Shown here: positions 58,246 through 64,000 of the stretch, one piece after another
Numbering within the stretch: position 1 is the first letter of the stretch
How the letters are laid out: the number at the start of each line of letters is the position of its first letter
Assembly: GCA_029844215.1 (NCBI GenBank)
Contig: CM056726.1
Coordinates: 81,459,548-81,523,547, forward strand
Direction: 5' to 3'
Length of the DNA: 64,000 nucleotides
Source: Przewalskia tangutica
Lineage: Eukaryota; Streptophyta; Magnoliopsida; Solanales; Solanaceae
Made by a program: the position numbers and the translations under genes
The notes under the pieces: model-generated
Seen by the model: only the letters and a program-made list of their open reading frames with translations
Database searches by the model: none
What the model was told of the DNA's origin: nothing

Positions 58246-61200
58246 TGTTATACCCCGTATTTCCAGAGTATGTACGTGAGGGCGTACGTATAAAATTTGA
58301 GCCTTAAAGATTTGGCAAATTCGAAATTTGGGCACAAGTGCTGAAAAGAGTCATTTTCCGACGAAACGTTTCCACAGCTTACGTAGGGAAAATTCCGGCT
58401 ATGTCATTTATAATTTTTGCGGATTTTTCCGAGAGAAGAAACATTTTAGACCAACGGGAGGGTGACAAGTGTCACCCTCACATTAGAAGGAAGTGGACGG
58501 CAAAGTGGACGAGAAAGGTGGCATGGTTAGGTAGGATATTTTGTGCAAGTTGTGTGGTAGATGGATAAGGTGCACATGGCTTGATCCTAGCCCTACACTT
58601 GCCTAACACTTGGCTTGATCTTGGCCATTGGTTGGCCTTTGCTTGACCTATAAATACCCCTCTAAGTGATGAACTTTCTTCATCCAAAAATCATTTGCTA
58701 AGTGTTAAAAATCCTCCCCTTTAGTGTTGAGTTCGCCCAACTCCTCCCCTCTTTGAGAGTCTCGCCGAGGCCTCCTCCTCCCCTTTGTAGTGCCCTAGCC
58801 GTGGGGTACACCCCCTAGCCTTGTTGCCTCGTATAAATACCCCTTTGTGGTATAGAAATACTCCAAGTATTGTTATAATGCCCAAATACCTGCTCAAATA
58901 CCTTGTAGTATTCCCAAGGTTACACTTATACAAAAGCCCGTAAAATACTATTATACTTCCTCACCACAAAAACGAAACCCTAAGGAAAACCTTCATAGTC
59001 GGTTGAAGTGTTAAGTAGAAGTTGGTTAGAACTTCTAAGGGTCATGGAGCGGGTCGAGCGCACTGAGTAGAGCTAAACCTTGCTCAGATCGACATATAAA
59101 CTCTGATAATTTTGGGCTTATCAAGGTAAACACTCTTGACCTTCATTTGTAATTGGAAATTACATGTTGTTGGAATATATAGTTAAGGTATACTATATAT
59201 AGAATTGAACATAGTTGTGCGGCAATGTCTTTTGACTTAAGCTCCGAATAATACTTACGCAATGTCTTCGCGACTTAAGCCCGAATTTAAAGAAGAGAAT
59301 CAACTATAATTACATAGATCAGACATTAGAGACTTGTGTTGTATTATCGTGAGTAGAATTGTACACGCCCTGTTAGACGCAAACCCCCGGTTGGCTTGGC
59401 TACCGATAGAGAGAGATTTACGCCGCATGCGGGGAGGTGTCAGAATTTTCGTAGGATATTCTACATTGAGATCTAGATGTTAATAGGCGCCAGGGCCTCT
59501 ATAGGTTGAAGTACTACGTATGGCGTGATCTACTTGGCTTAAGGAGTAGCCGACTTTGAGGTACTGAGCGCTTGCTATTAGTCGATAATCGTCGCGAGGT
59601 ATGTGAACCTCTTCCTATCTGTTCTAGCATGATATGTGTATAACTATGTAGTACGGTGACGCATAGTGTTTAATGTATTTGATTGGTTTGAAACATAAAG
59701 TGTTATAACGGCTTTATGGGAAGTTGGTTATAACAGCTTTATGTAGGTAAGAAAATGCTTGTGGTTTCAAAGGGTAACTGATTTGACTTATAACGGATTT
59801 TATGTGTAGTAACAAAGAACTTGAAGTGTTTCAAAAGACCTTTTGAAAGAAGAGTAATACTTGGCTTTGAAAACATAAGAGTTGTACTAGCTTTATGGGA
59901 AGTTAGGTATAACGCCTTAAGAGTGATAAAAAGAATGGTTTATCGATTTTAGAAGATAAGAGACTTGACTTAATGGTATTGATATGAATTTTGTTAAAAG
60001 TGTGAAACCTCATTCGTGAGTAATGAGTACTTGGTTTTAAAAGGGATAATGTTTTAACGATTTCTAAATCGAATGAGTATCGACAAACCATCGCAATGTT
60101 AATAAAGGAAAATGTATTGAATAATGAAGTATGGTATTATAACCAAGAGAAACCTCCATCCGCATGAAGCTAAGATGAGACAAAATGATATTACTTTTCC
60201 TAGATCATGGTCGCTAATAAGATTGATTATAAACAAGAACAACCTACTCACATATAAGACATATGTTTCTCAAAACGCTTAAAGGAGAATTATGTTTTAA
60301 AGGATTAAAACTATGAACTACGAAACCTTTTCTAAAATGAGAAACTTGAGCATTTGTAATTAGGCAAACTCAACGCTTGGAAAATAAGGTTGTTACTTGA
60401 TTTTACAAAGGAAAGCATTTTGGTTTACTTAACAATGTTAGTCACTCTATTTTTTTATACTACGGTATCGGATGACCTTTGTAAAAGAAATGGATCTTTA
60501 AAAGGAATTTAACGACGTAGTACTTTAGTGGTTAAAACCCTGACTTTGGCATAAAATGAAAGTACTTTGAGTTGTGTATAACTTGCCTATGCTTGTTGTT
60601 GTGAAGCTTGCCTATGCTTGTTGTTGTGAAACTTGCCTATGCTTGTTGTGATAGCCTTTGTTGTATTTCGCACTCGCCTCTCGATGGAGGCCGTTGATTT
60701 GTTATGAACGATTCTACACCGAGTCCCACGAGACGGGCAGGACACGTATTTCATTTGATTATACACCGAGTCCCACGAGACGGGCAGGACACGTATTCCA
60801 TTTGATTATACACCGAGTCCCACGAGATGGGCAGGACACGTATTCCATCCGATTATACACCGAGTCCCACGAGACGGGCAGGACACGATTTCATCCGATT
60901 ATACACCGAGTCCCACGACGGGCGAGGACACGTATTCCATCCGATTATTCACCGAGTCCCACGGACGGGCCGACACGATTTCATCCGTTATCATACATGT
61001 CTCCCGCTTTATATAGACTATTATGATTTCATTTACGCCTTTCACATATTTGGTACCACAGATCGACTTCTTCTGGGCCGCTCATGCCGCAGTGGAAGTA
61101 CATCGGCCAGGATCCTCGCCATGATCACGCTTAGCGTGTCGGGAAGCCCCATTTCTTCGGAGGCTTATCTTTTGGTATGTTACCCTGAGTCTGTAGATTC

Positions 61201-61469
61201 TTATACATTCAGGGGTATGGCGGGGCCCTGTCCCGTCATAGCTGTTGTAAAAATCTTAGAGGTCTGTAGCACTGTTGTGGGCAGGGTTTGTAAAAAGGAT
61301 AACTGTTCGGGTATTTATGTATATATATGATGAAGGCAACTGTTTTGGTTGGCCTGTTTATTTATCTTGTCTCTTAATTCATGTTCATGTTTTTATTTCC
61401 GCTGATTTTCTCTGATGTTGTATCACTAGGGTGCCCGGTAGGCACCACCACGCCCGTTCGGTCGTGACA
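58246..61469 (+). repeat. Element I 5' LTR (3.22 kb)
   Basis: TGTTATACCCCG to GTCGTGACA. TATA CTATAAATA 58648-58656 and donor-like TCAAGGTAAACACTC with GT at 59126. Two units of the AATGTCTT/ACTTAAGC repeat at about 59220-59280, CTTGCCTATGCTTGTTGT array about 60565-60650, 47-bp array 60717-60996, hairpin 61217-61239 and terminal stem GGTGCC/GGCACC 61430-61446. Confidence 0.92.
60717..60996 (+). repeat. 47-bp minisatellite in I LTR
   Basis: Six units beginning CACCGAGTCCCACGA at 60717, 60764, 60811, 60858, 60904 and 60950; spacing 47, 47, 47, 46 and 46. Confidence 0.93.
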
Positions 61470-61473
61470 AAAG

Positions 61474-61486
61474 TGGTATCGTGAGC
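61474..61486 (+). promoter_or_regulatory. Element I primer-binding site
   Basis: TGGTATCGTGAGC, equal to TGGTATCAGAGC with the CAG changed and one base added. Confidence 0.8.
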
Positions 61487-61652
61487 GCTTAGTCCTCTGA
61501 AAGTGTCTGCATCGTCTAGTAGAGTCTTGATTATCGGTGTGTTGTGCACCACATCTATAATCAGGAGGCTATAGGACATTTAGGATTGGTTTCCATTCTT
61601 CTCATTCTGAGATCGTGCCCTAGAGCTGTGTGATAAGTTGGACCCCTCTGAC

Positions 61653-61674
61653 GTATTCCTTTCCTTTACCAGTT
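61653..61674 (+). promoter_or_regulatory. Putative leader-intron 3' splice site, element I
   Basis: A 14-base pyrimidine-rich tract followed by ACCAG ends at 61672, two bases before the gag ATG at 61675. Strongest acceptor-like site in the window. Confidence 0.5.
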
Positions 61675-62915
61675 ATGCCTCCGCGTAAGGCAACCCAGGC
61701 CCAGACGGGCAAGGCAGCCGAGGGAGCTGCTAGTGGGATACAGAGGAGTACGAGGGCGCAGGCCTGGCCTGCTCGAGACAAGCTTCCGACGGCGAAGTTT
61801 CACGCCGCCAAAGACCAAAGAGAGTTTAGAGTCGCAGCAGCTGGTCGCCGAGACTACAAGACTGAGCCTCCGGCCCCACACCGGAGCAGATGAGATGGGG
61901 TACAAGGAGATGGCGCCATCGCCGTGGTCGTGGCCGATATGAGGATAGGCCGACGCAGCAGCTCACCCGTGAGCACCCGTAGTTCACCCCGAGCGCATAG
62001 CTGAGGCTACGTGACTTTCTCGAGTCAGAGCCCGCCGTTGTTCTATGGATCGAGAGCCGAGGATGACCTCGTGAGTTTATCCGACACCTACAATGATCAT
62101 AAGAGTGATCGAGTCTCGCAGGCGTAGTCGGTGGTATTGGTTCGCATCACCGCGTGATACCGCAGCTGACCGGTTTGATTCGCGGGAGTTGTCCCGGAAG
62201 AGCATGCACTTCCACCGTATGGGACGAAGTTCTCGGGCTTTTCTTGCACATTTCTTGCCCCCACGCATGGCGAGGGCTCGGCCGACAGATTTTTGACGCT
62301 GAGGCAGATCGCGACGGCCAGAGAGTACAATGTGGAGTTCGACTCATTAGCTCGGTATGTTCCCGCCGTGGTAGCCGATATGGAGGATGAGTACACCGCC
62401 ACGCCACCGGCTGGATGATTACTTGGCGAGGCTTGTACGTGTAGCTCTTCACCGCATGGACATTGCCCGCATGGAAGCTCATGCACTAGGATGTGAGGCA
62501 CGGAGAGGTCGACTGAATGACCGAGATCGCCAGAAGAGGCCGTAACAGCAGGTCCTTTGGTAACTTTCGAGGCGACCGCTCGCCAAGAAGAAGCCTAGTT
62601 ATGTACCTCCACCAAGATGCAGTGGTCCCCGCGCCGCCGACGCTCAGGTATTCGAGCCGGGTCGAGCTCCGTGGCTTCGTTCACAGATATACGGGTTCTA
62701 GCTACCGAGTTCGTTTTCTCGGTGTACGATGCGCAGCGCCATCCCGTGGAATGTCGCTTTTTATCGGTGCTTGTTTTGCTCGCGCCGCCGTACATGTGAC
62801 GAGGAACCGCCCTAGTAGGAAGGATGCAGCAACATGACTCACCACGGATCGCTGGCGTGTTCATCGCTTTCTATAATGCTACCGCAGGCGTGCCTTTGAT
62901 TAGAATGGAGCGGTA
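61675..62915 (+). pseudogene. gag: Element I gag (only gene)
   Basis: The ATG at 61675 gives MPPRKATQAQTGKAAEGAASG, the clearest gag N-terminus here. Core blocks appear in several frames: FYGSRAEDDLVSLSD-like at about 62040-62090, WFDSRELS-like at about 62180, EYNVEFDSLARYVPA-like at about 62320-62365, VADMEDEYT at about 62370 and HRMDIARMEAHALGCEAR at about 62450-62500. The knuckle near 62772-62815 reads CFARAAVHVTRNRP, the remains of CFACGxxGHVTRNCP. The coding part fades at about 62915, just before CAGGTATATCCTTAACCC of the 3' module. Frameshifted as given. Confidence 0.8.
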
Positions 62916-63180
62916 GATTCAGGTATATCCTTAACCCTTTAGAGATTTGTATGCATGATATGATGACCTTATTATTGTGTGCTACGTTCGGATAGCGTTA
63001 TGTTGGTTATGAGTTAGAAAGCTTGGCTAGTTGAAAGGATATGTATGGGGGCATGGAAAGTGTGAACTTTAGAATATTTCATGATTGAGACCTTAGATGT
63101 AAGGTCATCTTGAATAAAAGATTTTACGGTTAGTCTTTGTTGAAATACTTGGTTTGCGTATAAATGTGTTGTGGGATAAG
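62916..63180 (+). other. Element I non-coding 3' module, truncated
   Basis: CAGGTATATCCTTAACCC then GATTTGTATGCATGATATG, TTCGGATAGCG and the GTAAGGTC region as in G and G2 (reversed there). It ends at GTGGGATAAG where LTR J starts, so the PPT is missing. Confidence 0.8.
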
Positions 63181-64000
63181 TGTTATACCCCGTATTTCCA
63201 GAGTATGTACGTAAGGGAATACGTACAAAAAGTTTGGCTTTAAAGTTAGCCTTGGACGTTTTTTTTGTACACAACTCGCTTAAAGAATCGTTTTCCGACG
63301 AAACGTTTCCACAGCTTTCGTAGGGAAAATTCCGGCTATGCCATTGCTAATTTTTGCGGATTTTTCCGAGAGACGAAACATTTTGGACCAACGGGAGGGC
63401 AACACTTGGCACCCTCCCATTGGTGGACTTGAATCGTCCATGGACGAAATTGGAGAGCCAAGGCACGTTTTTTGTGCCTTGTGCACAAGTCAAGGGTTGG
63501 TAGGATATTTGTGTTTAGTTAATCCTCACCCTACACTTGCCTTGCACTTGTCTTCATCTTGGCCATTGGTTGGCCAAGGCTTGAGCTATAAATACCCCCT
63601 TAGAGATGAAGAGTTATTCATCCACAAAGTTATCTTCCAAGTCTAAAAATCCTCTCCCTTAAGCTTTTCGCCCAACACCTCTTCCCTCCTCAGGTAGTGT
63701 GGCCGAGAGCCTACCCCCTAGCCTAGCCGAAATCTACCCTCCCTTGGTAGAAAAGTTGTCTTCTAGTATCGTTATAATGCCCAAAATACCCTAGCCCAAA
63801 TCCCTTAGTCCTTAGTAGAAGTTGTGAAGAACTTCTAAGGTTTCGAGCTACCTGAGCGCATACAACTTAGAGCTAAACCTTGCTCAGCGCGACTTTATCT
63901 AGGATATTATTGGGCTTACCGAGGTAACTAATCCTAACCTCTTTGAATTAGAGAATACTTCATCGTTGTAGTATTAGAATAAGTATTAGATACTTAGAAG
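63181..64000 (+). repeat. Element J: B-family LTR, first 820 bases
   Basis: TGTTATACCCCGTATTTCC and onward follow the B LTRs almost identically. TATA 63586-63594 and donor-like CGAGGTAACTAATCC with GT at 63924. Left flank ATAAG (63176-63180). It is distinct from the LTR of I, so it is a new insertion and not the 3' LTR of I. Continues beyond the window. Confidence 0.9.

Larger units (their letters stand above)
58246..63180 (+). mobile_element. Element I: gag-only retrotransposon of the E family, 3' part missing
   Basis: 5' LTR 58246-61469, PBS, gag and part of the non-coding 3' module to 63180, where a B-family LTR (J) begins. The LTR is of the E family (TGTACGTGAGGGCGTACGT at the start). 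Left flank is TACTT. The PPT and 3' LTR are not in the window. Confidence 0.88.

Noticed and set aside
60717..60996. Regular 47-bp repeats resembling a CRISPR array
   Set aside because: Units are continuous tandem copies with no unique spacers, they lie inside a plant LTR, and the region is eukaryotic.
63181..64000. LTR J taken as the 3' LTR of element I
   Set aside because: Its sequence after the first 30 bases follows the B family (AATACGTACAAAAAG) and not the I LTR (GCGTACGTATAAAAT), and no PPT precedes it.
1..64000. A host gene, RNA gene or non-transposon operon
   Set aside because: Every stretch could be matched to an LTR, gag, pol or element-specific non-coding segment, apart from two unrecognised pieces inside element A; no exon structure of a host gene or tRNA/rRNA signature was seen.

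Overview
The window is nuclear plant DNA, almost certainly from a eudicot and probably an asterid. Solanaceae is my best guess, from the wording of the gag and pol remnants; this is inference. I found no host gene, tRNA, rRNA or CRISPR array. Essentially all 64 kb can be assigned to nested Ty3/Gypsy LTR retrotransposons of the Tekay chromovirus type. The supporting signs are 2.3-3.5 kb LTRs running TGTTAYACCCC...GTGACA, an initiator-Met tRNA primer-binding site (TGGTATCAGAGC and eroded forms), gag with a CCHC knuckle, pol in the order PR-RT-RNase H-INT, a C-terminal chromodomain in the two most complete copies, and a purine-rich PPT preceded by a small palindrome.

Layout. Element A (+, 1-8604) has a 5' LTR cut by the window edge and a badly decayed interior. 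It sits in a minus-strand LTR of element G (8605-10079, continuing at 46822-48701). Element D (-) is inserted in that LTR with target duplication CTTAT; its pieces are 10080-10507, 29664-30199 and 38984-46821. D's own 3' LTR is broken by element C (-, 10508-12855 plus 22406-29663) and by element E (-, 30200-38983, target duplication AAGGT). C is broken at its PPT by element B (+, 12863-22405). The nesting is therefore G > D > C > B, with E a second insertion in D. To the right lie G's interior and 5' LTR (48702-53921), a second gag interior with a truncated LTR (G2, 53922-55823), an LTR fragment H (+, 55824-58245), element I (+, 58246-63180) inserted in H, and the start of a B-family LTR J (+, 63181-64000) inserted in I.

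Two kinds of element are present. B and C carry gag, full pol and chromodomain and are potential enzyme donors. D, E, G, G2 and I carry only gag between complete cis signals, with interiors of 1.7-2.0 kb. All five appear to stop at about the same place after the zinc knuckle and then share one non-coding 3' module, so they look like an established non-autonomous TR-GAG lineage rather than random deletions.

Most interesting signals: (1) the gag-only lineage with a common junction and 3' module; (2) a conserved GAGGTAA-type splice donor a few hundred bases after the LTR TATA box, paired with a pyrimidine tract plus CAG just before the gag ATG, suggesting an intron that removes the minisatellite-rich LTR leader and the PBS; (3) a hairpin conserved in every LTR family about 220-250 nt before the LTR end; (4) differences between sister copies concentrated at CAG/CTG, which may be a base-calling artefact at methylated CHG sites and would make many frameshifts unreliable. 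All gene-like reading frames are listed as pseudogenes on the sequence as given, with that caveat. Boundaries and comparisons were made by eye, not by alignment software.
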